Positions 44,195 to 55,559 of a stretch of 64,000 nt of DNA are shown here, piece after piece. Origin of the DNA: Aquilaria yunnanensis (taxonomy: Eukaryota; Streptophyta; Magnoliopsida; Malvales; Thymelaeaceae). A model generated the notes under the pieces. It had not been told where the DNA came from, did no database searches, and worked only from the letters and a program-made list of their open reading frames with translations. The DNA lies in NCBI GenBank assembly GCA_039654915.1, contig CM077597.1:75828001-75892000 (forward strand), in the 5' to 3' direction. The first letter of the stretch is position 1. Each line of letters begins with the position of its first letter. Position numbers and translations under genes: made by a program.

Positions 44195-46930
44195 AATGGA
44201 TAACATGAAAAAGTAGTTAGAAAGGCTGCTTAAGAAAAGCTTTATAAGGTCAAGTGTTTCCTTGCGGGCTGCCCTAGCGATGTTTGTTAAGATAAAGGAT
44301 GGACAACATTTGTGTATTTACTATAGGAAGCTAAATACAGTAACTATAAAGAAAAAACACCCTTTGCCCAGGATTGATGAATTATTTGATAGGCTAAGAG
44401 GGGCAAGAGTCATTTCCAAAGTAGACTTAAGGTCTAGATACTTCCAAATAAAGGTAGGAGAAGAAGACATTCCAAAAACTGCATTCAAGACTAGGCCTGG
44501 GCATTATGAGTACACGATTATGCCTATTGGAGTGAGAAATGCTCTGATGACTTTCATAGATGCCATGAATCTAATTTTTAGGCCTTGCCTAGATCAATTT
44601 GTTGAGGTGTTTATTGATGGCATCCTAGTGTACTCTAAGACTCTTTAAGAACATGAAAAGCATTCGAAGCTGGTATTATATATACTTAAGGATAATCAAT
44701 ACTATGCAAAACTCTAAGTGCCAATTATAGCCAAGTGTAATTATGTTCTTCAAGCACATGACAAATGCTCAAGGACTAAGTGTCCACCCAAAAAAGGTAA
44801 AAGCAATGGTGGAGTAAAAACAACCAACCACTGTAAGTAAAATTCATAGTTTCTTGGGGTTGGCAGGTTATTATAAAAGATTCATTGAAAAATTCTATAT
44901 AACAGCTTTGTCATTGACTACCCTGACAAAGAAGGCACAAAAGTTCATTCGGACTTCTAAGTGTATGGAGAACTTAAAAGAAGATTAATTTGTGCTTCCA
45001 TCTTGATCTTACCATATTTGGATAAGACTTTTATGGTTTATACTGATACATCTGGGTCAAGATTAGGATGTGTGTTAATGCAAGATGAGCAATTGATTGC
45101 AAATGAGTCTAGGTACTTGAGGCCTAACAAAGTGAATGACCCGGTGATGATCTTGAGTTGACAGCCATTGTGTTTGCCTTAAAGCTCTGGAGATATTACC
45201 TTATCAGAAGGTCCTTTAAGATATTTACAAATCATAAAATTCTAAACTATTTCTTTATTCAAGAGGACCTGAACATGAGGTAGAAGAGGTGGATCGAGTA
45301 TATCAAGGATTATGATTGGCCAATAAATTATTATTCAGGTAAAGGCAATGTAGCTGCCTATACTTTGAGCTATAATATTTTGGGCTAATTCTTTCTAAGA
45401 ATCAGGTGGTTGGTACCTCAAAAGGTTCCAATGTGAAACAGTTCTTAGTCCTATTTAAAATCTGGTAGGATTGGGAAAGGGCTCAAGTCATAGTCCTAGA
45501 AATTCATTCAGCTTGGTTGGCTAAAATTAAGGAAGCCTAGCACAAGGACCTGAACTTGAAGAAAATTTATAGGGACAAAAGGCATGGTACTGTATTGAAA
45601 AAATTTATGTACAAGGATGGGTTGCTTTATTATGTGGACCAACTCTATGTGCCAACTGATTTAAGGTAACAAGTGTTGCAAAAGGCATATGCGAGTAAGC
45701 TTAATGTTCAGCCCAATATGAATGAGATGTACCATGACCTTAGGACTAATTTTTTTTTTTTGCAATTTAAAAAGGACATATATGAGTGTGTTTCCAAGTG
45801 CCTCACTTGTCAAATGGTGAATGCAAATCACCAAAAGCCATCAAGAATGTTGCAAAGTTTACTCATCCCAAAAAGAAAGTGAGAGATTCATCACCATGGA
45901 CCTGTGTTGGGTTACCAATACAAGTAGTCAACATGATTCGATTTAGGTGGTGGTGGATAGGATGAAAAAGTTGGCACATTTTAACCTCATTAAGATTACT
46001 TATACCATGGAAACGTTTGCCCAATTCTATATTCAAGAAGTGGTGAGATTCCATGAAATCCTTGATCAAGTTATATCTAATAGAGATCCTTGTTTTGTCT
46101 TGAGGTTCTAGAATGCCTTTCAAAAGGCTATAGGTTTCACTATGAGCATAAGCACTGTTTATCACCTTTAGATCCATGAGCAAATTGAGCAGATGATCTG
46201 AACCTTAGAGGATATGTTGAGGGGTGTGTGATAGATTTTAGAGGGGATTGGAACCAGCACCTGCCTTTGATCAAATTTGCCTATAACAATATCTATCAAG
46301 AAGCTATTAAGATGGCATTCTATAAAGCTTTGTATAGGTGTTAGTGTGTAATGCCTAATTGTTTGGTGGATAAGGTAGATAAAGTTTTTGTTGGCCCAGA
46401 AATTATAGTCAAAACCACAACAAAGATTAAGTTGATCCAAGTTAGGATCAAGGCTACCTCGGACAGGCAAGCAAAGTATGCCAATCTAGGAAGAAAGGAC
46501 TTGTAGTTTAATGTGGGAGACAAGGTGCTCCTTAAGGTTTCCTCGATGAAAATAGTGGCTAGGTTTGGCCAAAGGGGTAAGTTGGGTCCAATGTATATTG
46601 GTCCTTATGAAATTCTCAAAATGTGGGGAAAGTAGCTTATCGGTTGGCTTTGCCATCAAGTTTGGCTCATGTTCACAATGTCCACCATGTGAGTTCCTTA
46701 AGGAAGTGCATTGTAAACTCCAAGCAAGTGTTAGCCTTATCCATTATACCAATAAGAAAGTACTTAAGTTATAAAGAGTATCCCATTAATTTTCTTGACT
46801 ATCAAGTCAGGAAGTTAAGAATAAAGTGGATCTCAATGTTCAAAGTCCTATGGTCTAACCATGGTGAAGAAGAAGCCACCTAGGAGATCGAACAGGATAT
46901 GCAAAAGCACTATCCAAGTGTTTGCTAAGT
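44195..46930 (+). pseudogene. Gypsy pol: reverse transcriptase, RNase H, integrase (degenerate)
   Basis: An open block at 44262-44648 shows reverse-transcriptase motifs [33 protein letters not shown] and [14 protein letters not shown]. The catalytic pair that should read DD is DG here. RNase H follows with frameshifts (about 44960-45370). Integrase begins with the HHCC region (MYHDLRT, CLTCQMVNANHQKP, about 45670-45880), then a damaged catalytic core (45890-46330). The C-terminal part keeps YRLALPSSLAHVHNVHHVSS and FKVLWSNHGEEEAT, the Tekay/Del signature. Many stops; inactive. Confidence 0.88.
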
Positions 46931-46963
46931 TGAGTCAGAATTTGAGGGATCAAATTTTCAAAT

Positions 46964-46973
46964 AAGGGAAAGA
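46964..46973 (+). promoter_or_regulatory. Polypurine tract
   Basis: AAGGGAAAGA ends one base before the right LTR's TGTGATAG. It is the expected plus-strand primer site. Confidence 0.75.
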
Positions 46974-49502
46974 TGTGATAGCTCTCTTAATCAATGACTT
47001 GCTTTGAATAAATACATTTAATTTAAGTGGTTTTTTTAAAATACCTTAGTTTATTTTCTATTCAAGCAAGAAAAGTAAGCTAAGTAAAATTGCATTAAGT
47101 TCCTAAGTGTGATTAAGTACCAAAGAAGTCATAAGGGAAAAATGATAATTTTGATATGAGTAGATGGCATGGCCATAATTTCAGTGAAGTAAGGTTCATT
47201 TAAGTGTTTTTGACTAAATAAGTTGAGACCATAAGGTATTCAAGCTATTAGAGCCAAAAGAGAAATCTAAATGGCCAAAACTGCATTAAGTGTTTAAATA
47301 GGTTATTTATGCTTTAAGTGACTTAGGTGACTTATGGGCAAGGCTTAATAATAAGAAAAAATTTCTTTGGGACCAATAAGGGATGGCTTGTAGAGGATCA
47401 TCTCCATCACTTGACATTTTCATATCCCTCTTCCCCACAACTTCCCACCTTCAACCATCATATAAATCGCTCAAATTTCTTGTAAATTTAAAGGTCCAAA
47501 GGCAACCACAACAAGCTTCTAGCTTATTCATGATAGTATTGGTGCATTTAAGGTTTTGTTTCTTGATTTGGTTCAAGCCCTAAGGATAGCCTTTCTCTTA
47601 GTTGTGAGTTGGTTCTAAGCTTGTTAATTATTTAGAAATGATCTTGACTTAAAGTACATGCTACCAAAACACGTTGATTTTAGGCTAAGAACTCAAGAGG
47701 AACTAAGGGACCTAAACTGTGCTTGAGTGCTTTGATGCTTGTTCTTGCTTTATTCTTGAATTGAAGTGAGGGATAAAGTTGTTTTAGCTCAAATAATGCA
47801 TGGAAATGAATTATGTTATGTGGGAATGAATTTAGAACAAGACCTATTTGGATTAGTGTAGGGATAAGGGTATTGTAGGCAAGATTTCACAACATACATA
47901 AACAAGGCCATCTTTAGTTTATGAACTGGAGCTGTGGTGCCACATTGGCATTATAGCACTAGGAGTGCAAAAAATGGGTAGTGGATTTTAGCTAGCGATG
48001 CCACCCTCTGCATTGCAATGCCATAAGCCCAATGGCCTCAAGTTAGGGCCACCTTAAGAACCATCTAATTCTTCGGTTTTCATCCCTAGACTATCATAAG
48101 ATGTTCCATGGCTTTGGTAAGGTCAGGAACATACTCCTAATTCTATAAGTATACAATATTTAACTGGTAACTAAGTGTTGTGGTTAAGGTAGGGCAAGGT
48201 AAGGCGGTTAAGGAGGTTAAAGTACATAAGGTGTAATAAGGGCACTAAGGAATTACGGTGGGTTTCGGACTCTTTAATTGCCTAAATGGAAGATCTCAGA
48301 ACTTTGGCTAATGAAGAGGAAACCTAAGAGAATCCCAACCAAACTTTGTAGTTTTGTAAGTTAGCCAATAAAATTCCCATGGACCACTTATGATTGTTAA
48401 GCAAGTCACTAAAAATACTGAAGTTAAACTTTAAAATCTTTGCTAAATTGGACCACATAAGGTGGTTACCTTGCACAATAAGTTAAGGGAAATGTAGGTA
48501 AGTTTTAAGAGTAAGTGATGAGTTACTCTATAACTTGTACGCGGGATTTTAGGGAGGTAAAGATTCTAGGATACGTGGGCCAGTGTCTAACCTTCCTCTG
48601 CCATTTGAGCTCATGGCAAGTGTAAGGCACCTCAAGGGTAGAAAGTCCCTAGGATTGTGCATGTTGCATATGATACGTACATGCATTGCTTATTTATATT
48701 GGTTACTATTTGTGTTGATTGTTGGTTGTTTATTTTTTTGTATGCCATGTTTGCATGCTTGCTTGCCTACTTGCCTACTATCTTTTTTATGGTACCATAA
48801 GGGACTTTTACTGAGTACATTCATGTACTCATTTACTTAAGTTTATTTGTGCAGATTCTGACACTAGGTCGAACAACTAGGTGGATAGTTGTGGACTAAG
48901 TTTCTGTTTTTTGTATGTACTTATTTACTTGAGTCCTTTGAGATTTTAAGGTTACTTGGGTGTTAATTTTGTACTAACTAAATGTTTATGCTTTCATAAT
49001 TTAAAGGCTAAGGTTACACAAAGAAAAGTAAGGGCCTTACAATTAGAGCTTGATAGCTCAAAGGTAGGAGCTCAAGTGATAATCTTTGTAATATTTTTCC
49101 TTTTATATATGGTACCCTTTATATTAAGGTATTGCCTCTATTGCATACATTATGGTTTATAGCACTTATGTTACTTTTAGGTGCATTCTAAAAGTCTATA
49201 AGTGTGTACAAACTATTACTTAAAATATAAATGATTAGTGTTTTGTTTCCTTGGCATGTTTTAAGAATGTTTTTAAAAAAATGATTGAGAGATTTTTTCT
49301 TATTTGTTTTATTTATTCCATTTGCATTGCCAAGACAAATGCATGTGTATCTTCTTGTAGGATAGGCTAAGTAACTAGTAACATGTAAATTATTTTAATT
49401 TATTGACGAGTAACAGTTAGGTAATTAGAAATAAGTGGGATCAAAGGCCCTAAGAGCTTACAAGTTGGTTAATTTAGGTTACTGGGACCCTGTTTTGACA
49501 CA
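46974..49502 (+). repeat. 3' LTR of the gypsy element
   Basis: 2529 bp, TGTGATAGCTC...TTTTGACACA. It is the uninterrupted version of the left LTR and carries the empty site for the 1.4 kb repeat. It lacks both the MITE and about 100 bp around the MITE site, so that site is not a clean empty site. Confidence 0.88.
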
Positions 49503-49599
49503 GGGCGAGTTCAAGTTGTCTTCGATTAAATAAGGGCAATGGAATGGGCAAAAAATATGCACTTTGATTTAGTGAGTAACCAAGAAAAACAGATGGGTG

Positions 49600-51700
49600 G
49601 CAATGAAGTTGAAGTTTACATTGATTTTAAGGATGTAGCCATGGATAACATAGACACCCAAAGACAAACAACTTAAGGAATGAAGACTTGTTTTCAAGAA
49701 TACGAGTGCAAAGTCTATCAATAAGATAAGCAGAAGTGAGAAACATATAGGTCCAAAAAATAAAGGGCGGAGGCTTGATGAAGGAGGGTAAATTTGGTTT
49801 TAATGATGTGTCAATGTTGTCTTTCAACCCTGGCATTACGTTCATGAATATGTGAGGCAAATGTGAGATGGGTGGTACCGTGAGTTTGAAGAAAAATTTT
49901 AAGAGTGTGAAACTTGCCCTTGCGTCTTAGTATAGGTTTATAATTGAAAGATTAAAGTGTTTTTCAACAAGAGCCTTAAATTTGGGGAAAATCTGGGAAA
50001 TATCAAACTTAAATTTCATTGGATATAACAAGATATATTTAGAGAAATGGTCAACAAAAGTAATATAATACTTGAAACAATAATAGATGTAACTACTAAA
50101 CATCAATGTATATAATATCTTACGAAGGATGACTATGAAGAGGGGAAACATCAAATAGGAGCCAATGGCCTTATTACATTGACATAAATAAAAAAACAAA
50201 TTTGATTTAATTAATAAGCATGGTAAACAAAACTGGTTGAAGATAATTCACTGAACAAAGACAATGATGGCCTAGGTGGTAATGCCAATGAGTTAAGGAA
50301 GTTTTGAGATTGGAGAATGTTAGAACAAAAATAGAAGTGGAGGTGGAGCCAGAGGAGGAAGTAGCTATTGTGGGGAAGAGCAGAGATCATGTTTACTCAA
50401 TGTAATTATGAACACTTCCTTAGTGTGCAGATTCTTAACAAGAAAATAAGAGGAAAATAATTCAATTGGGACAATGTTAGAGGCACACAATTTGGAGGCT
50501 TAAATAAAATTTTGGTTGACTTAAGGTACACAAAGGGTATTAGTTCAACAAAAATCTATGCCATCACCAATCACAAGCTTGTCAGTTCCAATGTAACCAT
50601 TACTCATGCTAAGGTTTACACAATTGGAGTAGCATGATGACTAGCACCAAAGTCAACTATAAGCTTTTGAATTGATTTCTATGTAATGATGTAGACTCTA
50701 GGCAAGAGAATAGGGTTCTATACATTCAGTTGAAAATGGTAGCATATATTGGCCATATGCCAAGCTTGTTACAATATTGGTACCTCAAACTTTGATCGGT
50801 GGAGGAGTTTCAAAAGTAGAATTTCTACCCTAGTCTATTGTTTCCATAGTTATGAGAACATCCATGCTTGTTTGGATATGGATACCCCTATGGTTGAGGA
50901 AGCAAGCCACTATTCTTTAGTGCCTATTTTGCTGAAACATTAATTGTGGCAAATAAAGTAATTGTTACAAGAAGTTTCAAATCTCTTGAGAAAAATTTCA
51001 TAATCGATTAATTGATTGTGTAATTTTGTAAATGAGATTGGTATATATTGAACTGCTGAGATTTCTTTACAATCATTGTGAAGACCATCTTGTGTATAAA
51101 GAACAAGATCATCATCATGAAGACGTTCATAAGTTCATCTTCAGCTTTTTTTTTTGTTTAATGAACTAAAGATAATTTGAAAATGATTTTTCTCTTCAGG
51201 AGCCCACAACTTCCCTTTTAGAGGCATAATTCTTAACCTTAACTTTTTAGTAGATAAGGTTTGATCATCACTGAAGCTTTACAGTCTGTAGTTATTATAG
51301 TGACAAAAGCCAAGACAAGTTCAGATGTGGATATAAGAATTGCATTCAGTCTTAGTTGATCTTGACATTTCTAGGACACATATTATGGATTTTTTGCAGC
51401 ATGATTACCTTCTTTAATGATTTATCTATAATGAAAGAAAGCTCCTTTAATGTATCCCGTAAGATGAAAGCCTTTGAGAAGAGAAAAAAATTGAGCTTTT
51501 CATGACAAAAATTATGGTGAATAAAATTTATGGGTACTTGAGATGAACATTAATAGAGTTGAGTATTTCCTTTATTAGATTAGGAGAAAATGAGGTAGTG
51601 AGTTTAGAGGTTTGAGTTATTGGAACTTCTTCAAACATGACTAACATGGATTTTTAAGCAATGGAGGAACAAGAAAAAGGTAAGGCTAGCTCATGGTAGC
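49600..51700 (-). pseudogene. Copia gag, protease and integrase (degenerate)
   Basis: A 90-codon frame (50199-49927) contains YITFVDHFSKYILLYPMKFK, the integrase core. The next frame (49860-49627) holds FWTYMFLTSAYLIDR and FGCLCYP, the integrase C-terminal motifs. Near 50658-50635 the minus strand reads DFGASHHA, close to the copia protease DSGA motif. Upstream gag is only weakly recognisable. Frames are broken throughout. This is the N-terminal part of the polyprotein whose reverse transcriptase lies at 37450-38590. Confidence 0.8.
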
Positions 51701-51707
51701 GCTTGTT

Positions 51708-51719
51708 GCTCAAATACCA
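51708..51719 (-). promoter_or_regulatory. Decayed primer-binding site of the copia element
   Basis: The minus strand reads TGGTATTTGAGC next to the 5' LTR; the usual form is TGGTATCAGAGC. Confidence 0.6.
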
Positions 51720-51880
51720 TAAAAGGATTTGTTTGTGAAGGGTTCAAACTCAACAATTTCATTAACCTCTCAAATATTTTATATACAATTGGTAAGTACA
51801 AAAGTAAACTAGATAATTGAAATAAAGAAAGTAATATATACTAAGGGTTTACACAAAAAAACTTATCTGTTATCTTTATT
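51720..51880 (-). repeat. 5' LTR of the degenerate copia element
   Basis: About 161 bp matching 37243-37400. The terminal CA expected on the minus strand next to the primer site has decayed. Confidence 0.7.
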
Positions 51881-52250
51881 GATAGCCATTAATTATATTG
51901 GAATTAAAAAGCAACAACTTTAATAAGGACCTCATTCCTTAAAAAGGACAAATTATGAACCCATTAATTTTTTAGTCAGTTTATTTCTAATTATAGTCAT
52001 TGCTTCAAATTTTGATCTTCCCTAAAGAGTTGGCAGCCCAAGATATTTTGAGCATCGATACCCTTATGAATTTCCAGCATCAAACTATCTCATCTTGCAG
52101 TTCTAAAGGAATATTTCTACTAAAGAAATAATGGACTTCTACAGGTTAATAGATTGTCTGAAACAGCACAGTATTGGAAAAAGACCTTGCTGCATCATCC
52201 TGCAATTATCCATGGTTACTTTGCAAAAAAAAAAAAAAGCCATATCAAAC
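51881..52250 (-). pseudogene. LINE ORF2 fragment, right part (upstream reverse-transcriptase region)
   Basis: On the minus strand broken frames give FFSRNIPLELQDEI, then LGLPTL, GRSKFEAM and NEVLIKVVAF, the conserved L1-type segment after the reverse-transcriptase core. The next expected motif (FIKGW, then the WCKK-type stretch) is found at the other side of the copia element near 37220. The copia insertion therefore split one LINE at this point, with perhaps a dozen codons lost. An A-run lies at 52226-52239. Confidence 0.7.
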
Positions 52251-52261
52251 AGCAAATAAGA

Positions 52262-53090
52262 TAAGTAGGTAATTTTTAGACATTTTATTTTAGTAATCAA
52301 AATCAGAAAAGAAAGCACTAGTTAAGCAAACATAAACCCTAGATCTAAGGACCACTATCACTGAATAATGATGCATATAATCCATCAGGTGTAGCATGTG
52401 ATAAATAAGATTTGGGATGTTAGTGTTGACCATAAAAGTGCTAGATAACACTTGAAGTGCTTGAGAACAATCTGTGAGAATTGTCACTAAGGTGGTGTGT
52501 TATGAAGTTGTGAATAATAGAGCTTCATGAATTGCCCATAACTTAGCATCCATAGCCAAGTTATACTAAAGGATAAAGATGCCTTTATGTTATTAAGAAT
52601 GAGTATCAATACCAACCCAGACCTAATCAACAATGCCTTGTCCAGTAGAGCTCTGCTAGGCACTGTCCTTAATGAAGATATCTGATTTGATTGGAAAATA
52701 CTGGTTTCTAGAATGACCCCAAGTATGACACATAGTGGGTAGGGGATTGAAAAGAAAATAGTCAAACTTCTACTAGAAATCTGTGGCTAAGCGAAGCTAA
52801 AAGAAAAGCTCATCTTGTTTGATAATCAATGATGGCACATAAAAAGAAGCATTTGAAAAAATGCATTCATTTCTTCCTATCCATATGATCTAAAGCATGG
52901 AAACAAGAAAATGGAGCCAATTCGATGAGGAAATGTTTCTGGTGGTGTAATAAGGTTACAAGCCATGTTTTCAAAGAAATAGGAAAAATTGATGGAGATA
53001 GGGAGAAGCAAAAATTACCCCATAAATCCTGGGAACCAGAGCATTCCCAAAAGAGGTGGATTAATAATTCTGAAGTGGCATGACACTGAG
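52262..53090 (-). pseudogene. Second LINE, 3' part: zinc-binding RVT domain and RNase H
   Basis: The 78-codon frame at 53103-52867 carries the second half of the zinc motif (CHATSELLIHLFWEC, then LWGNFC), typical of the zf-RVT region of plant LINEs. Farther left, two frames (52765-52487 and 52487-52290) fit a degenerate RNase H domain (TDCSQALQVL). The upstream cysteine of the zinc motif is separated from the rest by the solo LTR at 53091. Confidence 0.7.
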
Positions 53091-55559
53091 TGTCAAACCC
53101 CAACTCACACCCACCCTATAACCCCTAGGAGGTTAATTAAATTATTAAGTTCCATAGGATGTATCAGAGCATGACAACCAGGATGCTTGATTTAATTTTT
53201 AGTTATTAACAAGGTAAGACGTAGGTGAAGGTTACTAATTAAATCATTAAGTTTGAAGTTTAATGTGTTAAACTCCTAAATGCATTTGAGTAGGCTTACC
53301 AATATGTCTACTAGGTCTGTAGATGGGTGGGTGCTAATGTACCTTGGTGGGTGTGTATGCTTGTGCTTGAAGAGCTTCCCTTTCGGCACCAGAGATATAA
53401 TCAGGGTATATGCACAGGTTAGGTACTAGGGCACCTTGGGGGCCCATTGGGTGTACGCTAGCGAGCATGTGTGTGTGTGTGTCTGTGTGTGTTTATGTGT
53501 GCACTAGTGTGCCTAGGAGTGCTTACCTTAAGTCCTCATAGGGTGCTCACCAAGTTTCATTAAACATGCATTCTAGATTATACTTTAATCCATTGTAGTA
53601 CGAAACATACCTACCATGTATGCAACACTTGTGCCCTATTCACTTAGTGCCTTAGAAGGCCTACTTACAAGCCCACTATGTACTAGTAAGGGACATGCCA
53701 ACTCTAAGTACCTACATTTACAAGTTTAAAATTTGGCACTTTAAGGTATTACAAGGCCAAAACATATACACACCAAAAGTTGGGCTAACTAAATAGCATG
53801 CATAATACACAACATGGGCTACACTGTCTCAATGTCCATTGACACTTTAACTTCCATTTTGATTTGACATCTAGGTAGCATTTTTCTTATAAACCTTCTA
53901 GTCTTTACTAAAACTATGATAGAGCCAAAAGCAGCCAACCCCACAGCAGCCATTAAAGCTTACAGTTCAATTCACAAACATTAGACCATAACAAGAACTC
54001 TTTAACTTTTCTTCCATAAGCAACATAACCGAGCCATACCTCCTTGTACATAAACCTCCAAAGAGGTTCCCTAGCACCTGCTACTCCACTTTTTTTCCAG
54101 AAATGGGCAGAAACAGGGCATGAGCACACTTGTACTCAATAAAGGTTCAATATGGCACCTAGTGCCTACAATCTTCATAACATTGTCATATACATAAACC
54201 TCTAATTTCTCCTACAAGTAACTGTAACCAAAGACAAAGAAGACACAAAAAAAGAATAAAACAATATAATATAAGATAACTATACACATAATATGGGGTT
54301 AGCACACGCATCCAACAAAGAAGCATGCAAAACACACACACCACATACACGGTTTCCCTTTAGAACTTAGCAAGCATTTTTCTTTTGATTAAGCATGTGA
54401 TCACTTTGAATTATAGTCAATTTAACATAGAGCTCCAAATTGATGAACAAGTATGGCCATACTTGATCAAGAACCTAATGCTTGCCATAAGTAAATTAGC
54501 TAGCTCACCACAATGCTTTAGCACACATAGCCCATTTTCTTAGCTCCTAGGATCATTTGGTCATAGCCATCCCCTAGGGCAGTTTCCTTCCCATAAAATT
54601 CTAGTTAAATGAACTTAAATGGTAGCACAAATGAGCTTAAATGCCCTTACATAGCTTGGATATGGTAGCACAAAGGCAGAAACTCTTCCATGCACCCAAC
54701 GTACCATCGTAGGCCTACCTTAGAATTGCCATGCTCGGTTTCTTCCTCCTTGCTTCTAACTTTTCTTTTTGTTGTTTTGCTAGAAATTTTTCCAGGATTT
54801 TGGACTAAGGCAGCCTCATGAAATAGCTTAAAATTTTCATTAATTAGAGCTAAGTCTAAGTAGTGGAGAAGTAGTCAAGCTGGTTACCTTGGCAACTAGG
54901 AAACTTGACTAATTCTTGGTCTTTACCTCCCATGGCCACTTAAGTTATTTAGATCATTTGATTAACATGTTCAACTCATTTGGTGGCATAATTTCAGCAC
55001 CCCCCTTCATTTTTTAATTCAGCCATTTAAGTCACCAAAGTTTCACCCGAGAGCCTTTCAGTGCACCTAATGGTGCTCAGCACTTTTCTTATATGCTCTT
55101 CACCTTTCTTTGGCCTACATGGCACACCTAAACTTCATTTTAACATTAAGCATCAATCTTGCACAATTTCTCTAAAGGCACTTGGCTTTAAAGCCTTTAC
55201 ATTCATATGGGTGCACAAAGAGGTATGCTAGAGAACCACCCTATGCCCCTCCCTTGGTATGCCTTAGTACCCTTAGGTTTCTCAGCCATACTTTTCTCAT
55301 TTTGAATATTTATTTCAAAGCCTACCTTGGCACTTAGTATTAAACATTTTTTGTTTACAAAGGTAGCACTTTCACTCATATTTCACTTATGTGCACCTAG
55401 GGCACTTTTGGGCACCCTATTGGGTACATGACTTTATATGCCTTTAATATTCACATCTATGACTTGCATCACTTTTCTATACAACTTAAGTACATTTTAT
55501 GTACATTGTAATTATAGCCATGTGTACAGCCCATGGGCTATCCTAGCATAGGCATGACA
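53091..55559. mobile_element. Solo LTR inserted in a LINE
   Basis: 2469 bp, plus strand TGTCAAACCCCAACTC...GGCATGACA (TG...CA), no coding region. Flanks are CTGAG (53086-53090) and CCGAG (55560-55564), a 5-bp duplication with one change. The LINE zinc motif reads on correctly across the two flanks when the insert and one duplication are left out, which fixes both ends. The orientation of the parent element is not clear. It contains a (TG)n tract near 53469. Confidence 0.82.

Larger units (their letters stand above)
38653..49502 (+). mobile_element. Ty3/gypsy (Tekay/Del-like) retrotransposon inserted in the copia element
   Basis: LTRs start TGTGATAGCTCTC (38653 and 46974) and end near CCCTGTTTTG(A/C)CA. 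TGGTATCAGAG at 42862-42872, the initiator-methionine-tRNA primer type, follows the left LTR. The purine tract AAGGGAAAGA (46964-46973) directly precedes the right LTR. The flanking pentamers GGGTG (38648-38652) and GGGCG (49503-49507) are a one-mismatch target duplication. Inside are degenerate gag, reverse transcriptase, RNase H, integrase and a C-terminal region of the Tekay/Del type. The protease region between the zinc knuckle and reverse transcriptase is missing. The left LTR is enlarged by two later insertions. Confidence 0.92.
37243..51880 (-). mobile_element. Degenerate Ty1/copia element, split by a gypsy insertion
   Basis: Short LTRs of about 160 bp are visible at about 37243-37400 (3') and 51720-51880 (5'). 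They share TCAAACTCAACAAYTTCAT, CTCTCAAAT, GATAATTGAA and AAAGTAATATATAC. Just inside the 5' LTR the minus strand reads TGGTATTTGAGC, a decayed initiator-tRNA primer site. Copia domains run leftward on the minus strand: gag and protease (about 51700-50560), integrase (50200-49600), then after the gypsy insertion reverse transcriptase (38590-38000) and RNase H (37850-37450). All frames are broken. The copia element itself sits inside a LINE. Confidence 0.82.
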
